This document shows, piece after piece, positions 53,246-60,291 of a DNA stretch of 64,000 nt. The position numbers and the translations under genes are program-made. Source of the DNA: Symbiodinium microadriaticum (taxonomy: Eukaryota > Sar > Dinophyceae > Suessiales > Symbiodiniaceae). Numbering within the stretch: position 1 is the stretch's first letter; each line of letters opens with the position of its first letter. The stretch covers positions 233,212-297,211 of the forward strand of contig LSRX01000763.1 in assembly GCA_001939145.1 (NCBI GenBank), given 5' to 3'. The notes under the pieces were generated by a model. The model was not told the origin of the DNA. It ran no database searches and saw nothing but the letters and a program-made list of their open reading frames with translations.

Positions 53246-53629
53246 CGTGAGCTTATTGAATAAGGGATTTCTTAGAAAAAACACCGGGAATCTAGCAGCA
53301 TTGCCTATAGAATCCCTTACACTATACTCTTTCTGCAAACCTTGAATAATTTCATATATTATGTGGTGATACGTTATAGCATACCATATAGTTATATATA
53401 TATATACCTATATATATATATATACAGACCCTGAAGAATACCTTACACAATGCCGTATGGAATACCTTATGGAATACCCAATTTTTATGTGCTACAGAAT
53501 ACTTTATATAATGCCCCATATATACAGTATGCTATCTAGAATACGACCTGGAATACTTTCTAGAATTCCTTATTATAGAATACCCCATGTATGTGATACC
53601 CCATTTTTTGAAATTGTATATACTCTTTT
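53246..53629. repeat. AT-rich stretch with a degenerate GAATACCTTAT minisatellite
   Basis: After an AT run (about 53,395-53,425), words of the type GGAATACCTTATA recur every 12-30 bases from about 53,433 to 53,605. No gene is visible; the Tyr/Met/Ile-rich plus frame simply translates this repeat. Confidence 0.65.
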
Positions 53630-53990
53630 TGAAATTTGGTGCTATCGAATGATCTCATTTTCGGAAAGCACAGCGGTTCGATAGCACCAAGTTTTCTGAA
53701 CCGACACCCTTCGTAAAAGTTGGTGCTATCGAACCGCCCCTGCTGGTTGTCCGTATGTATTTTCAATGGAAACGACAGCGGCTCGACAGCACCGCTTATT
53801 TGAAGCAAACACTTCGGAAAATCTGGTGCTGCCTTAAGGTCTGGAAGACGCAGCGGTTCGATAGCAGCACATTTTCTGAATCGACAACCTTGGGAAAATT
53901 TGGCACCATCGAATCGACCTGGTTTGTTGTCCGAATTTGCAATGGATAACACAAACAGCGGTTCGATAGCATCAAATTTTCAGAAGGAAA
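53630..53990. repeat. 180-bp hairpin-forming repeat, about two copies
   Basis: The word CAGCGGTTCGATAGCACC, exact or with a few changes, starts at 53,671, 53,776, 53,851 and 53,956 (spacings 105, 75, 105), which is a 180-base unit with two sub-repeats. An 18-base perfect inverted repeat joins 53,673-53,690 to 53,720-53,737 across a 29-base loop. Because 180 is a multiple of three, a minus-strand frame (53,952 to 53,560) stays open and repeats GRFD...GCRFRK...AIEPL at a 60-residue spacing. I do not call that frame a gene. Confidence 0.8.
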
Positions 53991-54552
53991 CGGGTGAGAC
54001 GAAAGCACATACAGCTCCCGCATTTGGCAGTACATACCAAACCTATTGAATTCAATAGGGCCTATTCAACTTACTAGGGTTCACGGATTGTGCGAAGAGA
54101 ATTCCAAAGACCATCGACTATAAACTATCGTATGTAGTATTTGTATTACTGCACATGTACGAGATTTCAGAGTAGACACATACACACATACAGTGTATTC
54201 TTTAAAATAAGGGGGAGAGGGTCATGGGCACAATAACCGGGGGATAACCCCGGGGGTTACCACATATGGGCGTGTGTGTGTATATATATATATATACACA
54301 CACACGTATTTTATTAATACACATTCACATACATATCTGTTTGGTCATCTGCAGATGGCTATTAAACAACCTCGAGCTAAAGCACCAATCCCAAACCCTA
54401 AGCCGTAGCAACAGCAGAACCGAAACAGAAAAACGTGCTAGGCCACCCTACTCTCAGGATTACGTGGCGGGCAACTGGACCATGGAGGGTTTCGAAAGGC
54501 AGGCGGCCGGCCCAAAAGGCGCAGAAACGCTGCTGGGCAGTTTCATTTACAT
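53991..54552. other. Intergenic with an 18-bp palindrome and CA/TA runs
   Basis: A perfect palindrome CCTATTGAATTCAATAGG lies at 54,042-54,059. Near 54,236-54,262 a GGGGGATAACCCCGGGGG region can fold, followed by GTGTGT/ATATAT/ACACAC runs (54,271-54,305), themselves self-complementary. A 97-codon plus frame across it has no motif. Confidence 0.6.
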
Positions 54553-54605
54553 ACCCTAAACTATGGGAATCATGGTCTATTCCTTACTGTGGGTAGTGCA
54601 GGATT
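54553..54605. mobile_element. MITE-like family III, truncated copy
   Basis: CCCTAAACTATGGGAAT to GGGTAGTGCAGGATT matches the elements at 55,392-55,469 (inverse orientation) and 57,479-57,546. The left inverted end is missing. Confidence 0.6.
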
Positions 54606-54730
54606 GATATCGAACAGTTCCCAAGACGGGGTCTTTTCCCACGGACCGTATCGCCTTAGAGTCACCTCTGCTCTCTCCGACTCCGGGCCAATGTCGAGAA
54701 GATCGTGTTGCTCAAAATCGTGTTTAGTGT
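54606..54730. other. Unique intergenic segment
   Basis: No frame or repeat seen. Confidence 0.5.
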
Positions 54731-54786
54731 TTCAGGGTTTTAGGGTTTAGGGTTTAGGGATTAGGGTTTAGGGGTTTAGGGTTTAG
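54731..54786. repeat. TTTAGGG array
   Basis: About eight units, several perfect (GGGTTTAGGGTTTAGGG), G-rich on the plus strand. The following 54,787-55,076 is unique sequence with no gene seen. Confidence 0.88.
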
Positions 54787-55076
54787 AGACAAGGCGTAGG
54801 GCTTAGGGGCTGCCCAGTCGTACCTGTAGCCTTTTTGCGAAACCACCGTCTTCAAGATGAAGAGTGACAAACTTGATGAATAATGACAAGAGGCCTACCT
54901 GCATGATTTCTTAAGGAATCGCGGCCTAGTACATCCTAGTACCATAAGCACCCTGCAAGAAGGGATCGCAGTGTTAAGAAATCACACAAAGCCCCTATGA
55001 AACCCATACAAATGCTCTGTTTCAGGAAAACTCCTATCTAAGCTCTTAAGCCCCAAACCCTAAGCCCTCTCATTGT

Positions 55077-55220
55077 TCCTACTACACTTTAAGGTATACA
55101 TAAACCCTAAACCCTAAATCCTAAACCCTAAACCCTAAACCCCAAACCCTAAACCCTAAACCCTAAACCCCAAACCCTACACCATATCTTCCTTACTTAG
55201 GGCCTTGGGGAAGGTCCGGG
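55077..55220. mobile_element. MITE-like family V copy split by telomere-like repeats
   Basis: TCCTACTACACTTTAAGGTAT (55,077-55,097) corresponds to 46,888-46,908, and ATCTTCCTTACTTA onward (from 55,186) corresponds to the bases directly following in the copy at 46,866-46,935. Between them, 55,098-55,185 holds a CCCTAAA array absent from that copy. Confidence 0.6.
55101..55180. repeat. Interstitial CCCTAAA array inside a repeat element
   Basis: About eleven CCCTAAA units, mostly perfect with CCCCAAA and ATCCTAAA variants. It is the best-preserved telomere-like block in the non-satellite part and sits in the middle of an otherwise matching dispersed element. Confidence 0.9.
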
Positions 55221-55306
55221 CCCCGGTCCGAAGCATCCTCCAGGTTCTCAATCCTCCATCGCTCCTGCTGCGCAGCTTGACCATGAAAGTTGGGAGGTTC
55301 CCTGAA

Positions 55307-55381
55307 GGGGTTTAGGGGTTTTGGGTTTTGGGTTTTGGGTTTTGGGTTTAGGGGTTTGGGTTTAAGGTTTAGGGTTTAGGG
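55307..55381. repeat. TTTTGGG/TTTAGGG array
   Basis: A run of four TTTTGGG variants flanked by GGGGTTTAGGGG and TTTAGGG units, G-rich on the plus strand. A single-base variant has spread locally. Confidence 0.88.
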
Positions 55382-55391
55382 TGATGATATC

Positions 55392-55469
55392 AATCCTGCA
55401 CTACCCAGAATAAGGAATAGACCATAATTTCCCATAGTTTAGGGTCCTTATAAGGTAATGCAGAGGATT
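55392..55469. mobile_element. MITE-like family III, intact copy
   Basis: AATCCTGCACTACC at the left is the imperfect inverse of GGTAATGCAGAGGATT at the right. The 78-base element is inverted relative to the copies at 54,553 and 57,479, which shows it moves as a unit in both orientations. Confidence 0.68.
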
Positions 55470-55722
55470 TAAAATAACATCAACAGCAGTATGGAAGCCT
55501 AAATAGTACCCAACACTCTTAGGGCTTTAAGGTTTCAGGGCTTCGGGTTTAGGGCTAAGGGGCCTTTATCTTCGGAGCCGAGGGGGATCCAAAACCCTAC
55601 CGTTTTATGGGTTCTACCCTCTAATTAAGGGGTCATCACCTACTATTGTGTAGGGTTTGGGGTCACAGGTTTAGCCTCAGAAAAGCCCCGTCTACCAAGT
55701 TCCGAACCCTAAATCCTAAAAC
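55470..55722. other. Intergenic with a short TTTAGGG patch
   Basis: A G-rich patch at 55,517-55,560 and a C-rich patch from 55,706; nothing else seen. Confidence 0.55.
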
Positions 55723-55762
55723 CCTAGACGCACATGGGTAGTCCTAGACGCACATGGGTAGT
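55723..55762. repeat. 20-bp tandem duplication at the left end of a MITE
   Basis: CCTAGACGCACATGGGTAGT occurs twice in direct succession. The second copy runs into the left end of the family I element, so the duplication includes the element border. Confidence 0.85.
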
Positions 55763-55823
55763 TTATAACGGTGCCGTACTATATTGGGGACCGAAAAAGG
55801 GACCTAATTTAGAGAACTACCCC
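55756..55823. mobile_element. MITE-like family I, internally deleted copy
   Basis: Left end GGGTAGTT, right end AGAGAACTACCCC, with GGTGCCGTACTATATTGGGG shared with the other copies. Part of the left arm is missing. Flanks are ACAT (left) and ATAT (right). Confidence 0.65.
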
Positions 55824-56220
55824 ATATCCCCCACATCCTCAACCCCAAATCATGGTTTTAGGGTGTAGGGCAGTGTAGGGTTTCATAAACCCTAAACCCT
55901 GATCAAAGCCAAATCGGTGGCAACCAGAGGAGTACGAGACCTGGCTGGGACATGGCTCAGTGGAGAAGGTGCGAGGATAGATATGCCAGGTGTTTAGGTT
56001 TGGGGTTTAGGTTTGGGGTTTTGGGTTTACGGTTCAGGCGTGGTGTTTAGGGTTAGGAATGTGGGTACAAGGTTTAGGGTCCAGGGTAATGTTCTTAACG
56101 TTCTGGGTCTGGCAGTACGGTTCAGGGATCCCTAAACCCTAAAGCCTAAGAGAGCTCAAGCAAATCTAAGCCACTGATGATCTGACTTTTTTGAGCTTCA
56201 AGCCTGAAGATCCGTTTCCC
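55824..56220. other. Intergenic with degenerate telomere-like patches
   Basis: Mixed-orientation patches: 55,856-55,899 and a G-rich run 55,989-56,085 (TTTAGGTTTGGGGTTTAGG type). No frame of note. Confidence 0.6.
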
Positions 56221-56260
56221 GGTTTAGGGTTTAGGGGTTTAGGGGTTTAGGGTTTAGGGT
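56221..56260. repeat. TTTAGGG array
   Basis: Five to six units, TTTAGGG and TTTAGGGG, G-rich. It meets four-run G-quadruplex spacing on the plus strand. Confidence 0.85.
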
Positions 56261-56411
56261 CCCAGTTATCAGGGGTCTACATCTTAGTTGCCGAGTACGT
56301 AACCTTTAAAGCCTTTTGGGGCTAATGGAATCCTATTGAGAAATTGAGCCTTTTGGGGGCTAGGGTACTCCGCCCCAACTCCTGGACCTATGACCCCACA
56401 CCTCATGAAAT

Positions 56412-56490
56412 CCTAAGCCCCAAACCCCGCAAACCCCAAACCCTAAACCCTAAACTCAGGGAAATCCCAAACCCCAAACCCTAAAGCCTA
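56412..56490. repeat. CCCCAAA/CCCTAAA array
   Basis: About nine C-rich units. The preceding 56,261-56,411 is unique. Confidence 0.85.
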
Positions 56491-56578
56491 GAGACATTGA
56501 GTGGTTCGGGTTTGCGGTTTAAGGTTCAGGCATCTTTCAGGCTTCCCGGCTCCCGGCGTGCACCCCTAGAACAAGCCT

Positions 56579-56685
56579 TAAGGGTCCATGTACCCAAACA
56601 GTATATACTTTGGCCTTAAAGTAGTCCCTATATAGGTACTTTGGGGTCAAAGTATATACTATTTGGGTACACGGACGGACCCTTA
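56579..56685. mobile_element. MITE-like family IV, intact copy
   Basis: Long terminal inverted repeats: the left arm reads TAAGGGTCC, ATGTACCCAAACAGTATATA, CTTTGG; the right arm read on the minus strand is TAAGGGTCC, a GTCC insertion, GTGTACCCAAATAGTATATA, CTTTGA. That is over 30 aligned bases with a few mismatches around a roughly 30-base centre. The whole 107 bases can fold into one hairpin. A diverged relative lies at 59,793-59,880. Confidence 0.78.
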
Positions 56686-56710
56686 GAGAAGAGGCTTCCC
56701 CGTTGCACAT

Positions 56711-56812
56711 GGGTAGCTCTCTAACTTAGGGTCCCTTTTGGGGGTCCTTTTTAGAAGGGTGCCGTACTATATTTGGGATCTAAAAAAGGGACCCTGATTT
56801 GGAGAATCACCC
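56711..56812. mobile_element. MITE-like family I, full-length copy
   Basis: The left arm GGGTAGCTCTCTAACTTAGG continues into GTCCCTTTT; the right arm read on the minus strand is GGGTGATTCTCCAAATCAGG then GTCCCTTTTTT. The element is flanked by ACAT at 56,707-56,710 and ACAT at 56,813-56,816, a possible 4-bp target-site duplication. A 61-codon frame starting in the right part is not a gene. Confidence 0.78.
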
Positions 56813-56936
56813 ACATGAAGACCATCCAGCCTGAAGCTCCGAAAAAAGTTTTGGTGGCGCCGAGGGGATTCCAAGGCAGAAAAGCGGGGCGATGGGTTCA
56901 ATATAGGGACCTAATCAGTTACAGCATAGCTTTAGC

Positions 56937-57033
56937 GTTTGGGGTTTTAGGGATTTAGGGTTTGAGGGTTTAGGGCTCAGAGTTTTAGGGTTTTAGGGTG
57001 TGGGGCTTAAGGTTTAGGGTTTAGGGTTTAGGG
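56937..57033. repeat. TTTAGGG array
   Basis: About thirteen units, the last four nearly perfect TTTAGGG, G-rich on the plus strand. Confidence 0.88.
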
Positions 57034-57478
57034 CAGCATGCCGCCCCAACCCTAAACATGCCCCAAATCCCTACTGTAATTGTAAGAAGCCGCCTGCATG
57101 CGGACTTCGGGGGATCTAGCTGGTCGGATCGTGCGCCTTTCTCGGACCCACACGGGGAAGACCAAGAGAACCATACGACCTTAATCCCTGGGCATGCGGA
57201 CCCTAATTAAACCCTTGACCGTCAACGGTTTAGGGTTTAGAGACAAAGGTTAGGGTTTTAGGTTGGGGCTACTTTAGTCATTGGCCCAATAAGAGCACGA
57301 AGGCAGGTCGGGAGGTCCATGACACAGTTTGAGGTTTTCCCCCTAAACCCTAAACCCTTAAAGCCCTAAACCCTTCTCTGCCCGGCAGGCGAAAATCACG
57401 CTTGCCACGCAGTTTGACCTCGTTGGCATTACCGAGCGCATGAACGAGGCTCCCTTGCTTGCTACTGTTGATGATAAA
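57034..57478. other. Intergenic with small telomere-like patches
   Basis: G-rich patch 57,224-57,264 and C-rich patch 57,341-57,375; otherwise unique and without a gene. Confidence 0.6.
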
Positions 57479-57546
57479 AATCCTGCATTACCTTAAGGAC
57501 CCTGAACTATGGGAATTATGGTATATGCCTTATTATGGGTACTGCC
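57479..57546. mobile_element. MITE-like family III, third copy
   Basis: AATCCTGCATTACCTTAAGG at the left; GGGTACTGCC at the right is a mutated form of GGGTAGTGCAGGATT. The central part ACTATGGGAATTATGGT is shared with the other copies. Confidence 0.63.
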
Positions 57547-57902
57547 GTATGGAAGGATCTCGCAATTCAGGCTTTGTGGGGGAACCCCGCCCCAAACCTT
57601 TAACCCTAATAGGGGCTCGTGTTTAGGGTTAAGGGGTTTAGGGTTTAGGGTCGTGTAGGATCAGTGCTCTTGGTGATTGAACATCTTGGACCCTGGTGAA
57701 AGCCTACTATAGAAGCCTGGAGAAGCACGAACGCTAGTCCTGAGGGTTCTTTACTTTAAGTTAAAGGACAATATACCCTCAACCCTAAACCCTAAACCCA
57801 AACCCTACGCTACCCCAAAACAAGAACCCTTGTCTGATTTTGAAGGCCCCCGTGTTACTGTTGATGCTCGAACTACTGTATGATCTACAACATCGCTCAT
57901 AT
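57547..57902. other. Intergenic with two small telomere-like arrays
   Basis: TTTAGGG array 57,621-57,650 and CCCTAAA array 57,776-57,808; no gene seen. Confidence 0.6.
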
Positions 57903-58002
57903 GGGTGGTTCTCTAAATCAGGGTTCCTTTGAGGGTCCTCTTCATAAGGGTGCCGTATTATACTTGGGATCTGAAAAAGGAGCCTTATTTAGAGAGCTAA
58001 CC
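57903..58002. mobile_element. MITE-like family I, second full-length copy
   Basis: The left arm GGGTGGTTCTCTAAATCAGG and right arm (minus strand) GGTTAGCTCTCTAAATAAGG are aligned inverted repeats. The centre shares GGTGCCGTATTATACTTGGG with the other copies. It is flanked by ATAT on both sides (57,899-57,902 and 58,003-58,006), consistent with a 4-bp target duplication. Confidence 0.76.
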
Positions 58003-58122
58003 ATATGATAGACCATATGTTATGTCGCGACAAAACCTACTACCCATTAAAGAAGCTTAATGTGCGTAGTGTAAAAGCCTTATGAATCCGTGTACGGAAT
58101 TGAAAGAACCCTAGTACCCTGA

Positions 58123-58210
58123 ACCCAATCCCCTAAACCATCCTACTAAGTCCCTACACCCCAAACCCTAAGCCCTAAACGGTCTAAACCCCGTAACCTA
58201 AACCTAGAAC
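58123..58210. repeat. Degenerate CCCTAAA block
   Basis: C-rich units such as CCCTGAACCCAA, CCCCAAACCCTAAGCCC and CCCGTAACCTAAACC. Confidence 0.75.
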
Positions 58211-58252
58211 CATGTAACACGATATTTCTGAACCCTAACTCCCTAAATCAGG

Positions 58253-58672
58253 TTACGCGTGCCTTAATGACCATGGGGCTTTGGCACGGTCCACGGGTAC
58301 GTAAAATGTGCAAAAACACCGTAAACGGTGGGTTTGTGAGCACTTTATTGACGAACAGGTTTGTTTTGGATGCTTTCAAAGTATCTTTTTTTTGACCAGG
58401 GTTTCGTGTGTCGAAGCACGAAAGACATTCTTCCAAATGCGAATTGTGCATCCGACCTCTTTCTCGCGAATTTATTGTTGTTCTTGGCGCTGCCAACCGA
58501 CTACGGTCCGTCGACAGCTGCTTTGGAGTATTGAAACGGAACATACGGGGAAAGCTGTTCTTATGATGGTGATGATGGTGATGTTGATGATGATGACGAC
58601 GATAGGTGCGCATGTTGATGACGTGAAAGTACTGTTCTTAACAGGGTTTGTGTCGCGAAGCACGATGATCAC

Positions 58673-58706
<34 letters not shown>

Positions 58707-58857
58707 GCCGGCATATTGATGATGTTCATGGGGATGGTTGGCGAAGTGGAAGTCAGTTAAACCCCCCCCACCCCACCCCACCCCACTCCCGAAAAAAAGG
58801 GAAGCATGAAACCCGCAAGACCCTGCCACAACCCCATGGTCATTGAGGCCCGCGTTA
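58253..58857. mobile_element. Roughly 600-bp cassette bounded by imperfect inverted repeats
   Basis: The left border (about 58,253-58,296) read on the minus strand matches 58,817-58,857, sharing CCCCATGGTCATT, GAC(C/G)..TGCCA and GGC(A/C)CGCGT. Both arms, read outward, encode nearly the same peptide: PCQSPMVIKARV on the minus strand and PCHNPMVIEARV on the plus. Two internal words, CAGGGTTTCGTGTGTCGAAGC (near 58,399) and a close match near 58,641, repeat in direct orientation. GAT-type microsatellites fill the middle. Confidence 0.6.
58562..58706. repeat. GAT trinucleotide microsatellites (two tracts)
   Basis: Tracts at about 58,562-58,605 and 58,662-58,706. They make overlapping plus frames read poly-Met and minus frames read poly-His or poly-Ile, so the 150-codon plus frame at 58,308-58,760 is unlikely to be coding. 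Confidence 0.92.
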
Positions 58858-59013
58858 GCCTAAGCCAGAAACTCGAAACTCTACAAGCCCCTATAAGCCC
58901 TAAGCACCTTTTCGATCTGCTGTTGTTCGACCGAGTCTCTCGTCAGCCTCGGCAAGCTTTACGGCGGCCCGGCCGTGGTGCTGGTTTCGGGTTGAGTCCT
59001 GATGATGGCAACT
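58858..59013. other. Short unique segment
   Basis: A 71-codon plus frame (58,806-59,021) starts inside the right inverted repeat and continues here; no motif, not called. Confidence 0.4.
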
Positions 59014-59139
59014 TAATCTAAGACATTTTCAGGTGGGTCGTTACCGTTATAGGAGCTTTATAGAAGGTTTATATACCTAAAAGAAGCCTAAAAAGAAGCC
59101 CTCTATAGCCTAAACTCCCCACCTGTAGTTTCCTTTAAC
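59014..59139. mobile_element. MITE-like family II, copy 2
   Basis: Core 59,030-59,125 begins CAGGTGGGTCGTTACCG and ends AACTCCCCACCTG. Flanks TAATCTAAGACATTTT and TAGTTTCCTTTAAC match copy 1 at 49,808-49,964. It lacks the long AT run of copy 1, which explains the 30-base length difference. Confidence 0.7.
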
Positions 59140-59792
59140 TTAAACTACATTCTTTTGCAAGAAGCCAATGGTGGGTGTCGATAGAGACCAGTTTAAGGGG
59201 GCTCCGTTAAGGGTTTGAACGCTTTAGGGCCTGGGAGAGTTTAGGATTCCTAGAGGTAAGTTTAAGGGCTTTGGGTTTAGGGTGTTCCTTTTGAGTTTGG
59301 TTTTTTCAGGTCTGTTTAAGGGATCTTCATGTTTTTTGCGGTTTGAGGGCTCATAGGGATCAAAGATTTAGGGACGAAGTTTCGGACTTGGGGTTGCAGG
59401 ACTCAAGGGTCAAAGGGTTTAGGGCTTCCCTTATATAGAGACCCCTTACTTACTCTAAAGTCCTTTCATAGCAGAATCCTTAAACGTTTACTAAATCGGC
59501 TCAAGCCGAAGCCCCATCCCTTAGCTACAAAGTTGCATGAACCTGTGAGTCGAAACCAGTAAAGGGTTTAGGGGTTAGCACCTTAGCGGTTAAAGGGGTC
59601 ACCTTATTGAGGGCGTTTTCAAGGTCGATAACGGCTCTATAAGTTCGTGGCTAGGGGTCTAGGGGTTTAGGTTTGCGGGCATTTCGGGGTTTCGGGTTCA
59701 GGGCTCAGGGTAGGTTTCAGGTTAATTCTATATGGTCGTTGAGTGGGTTGTTCAGGGCGCTACGGGGGTGTTCGGCTTTCTGGAAGTTCCCT
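59140..59792. other. Intergenic with decayed TTTAGGG patches
   Basis: G-rich patches near 59,262-59,285, 59,391-59,430 and 59,650-59,712. No open frame with protein-like composition was found. Confidence 0.6.
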
Positions 59793-59880
59793 GAGGGTTC
59801 ATGTACCCATATGTAGTACATAAATTGGCCGTAAAGATGTAGTCCCAAAATAGGTTTAATTAGGGCCAAAGTGTATCGTC
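59793..59880. mobile_element. MITE-like family IV, diverged copy
   Basis: GAGGGTTCATGTACCCAT, then TTGGCCGTAAAG and AGTCCCAAAATAGG, align with 56,579-56,640; AGGGCCAAAGTGTAT corresponds to the inner part of the right arm. The right outer end is not preserved. Confidence 0.5.
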
Positions 59881-60291
59881 TCTCAGTAGATATATACACA
59901 TATGTATGGATATGTTTACATATATATATATATATATGCTCACACCCCCCCCCGAAGACCTACCGCGAGGTGCTTCGGCTGCGACGTTGAGCAACTTCTG
60001 GCTTGTTGTTCTAGGGTTTAGGTTTTCGGTTAATTACTTGGCTACTTGTCCTGGTTATGCAGACATTTGTAGAACAGCTAACCAATACTATTTGTTATGA
60101 TTACTCCTTTTTTCTATTGTGCCCGGAGTTCTGTGAGTTGAAATCGCGGCAAGGAAAATGATGGAAATCGCATTGCATGATCGAGCTCTCTGTTGAAGCC
60201 TGTGCACACGACGCGTATCCTTGTGAGTGTAAGCATATTTCGGCACAAAACGATTTCAAGCAGCTTGTCTCAAACTCTTTGTCTCCGTGCA
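59881..60291. other. Upstream region of the NTPase gene
   Basis: TA runs (59,890-59,938), a C10 run near 59,945, then unique DNA. A pyrimidine tract CTCCTTTTTTCTATT at about 60,103-60,117 followed by GTGCCCGGAG could serve as a 3-prime splice-type acceptor for a trans-spliced leader, if this is a dinoflagellate; that is inference. The frame of the gene stays open back to a TGA at 60,178, but it contains no earlier ATG. Confidence 0.45.

Noticed and set aside
58308..58760. 150-codon plus frame ending in poly-Met
   Set aside because: Half of it is GAT microsatellite, and the first half begins in an inverted-repeat element; the minus strand is equally open as poly-His and poly-Ile.
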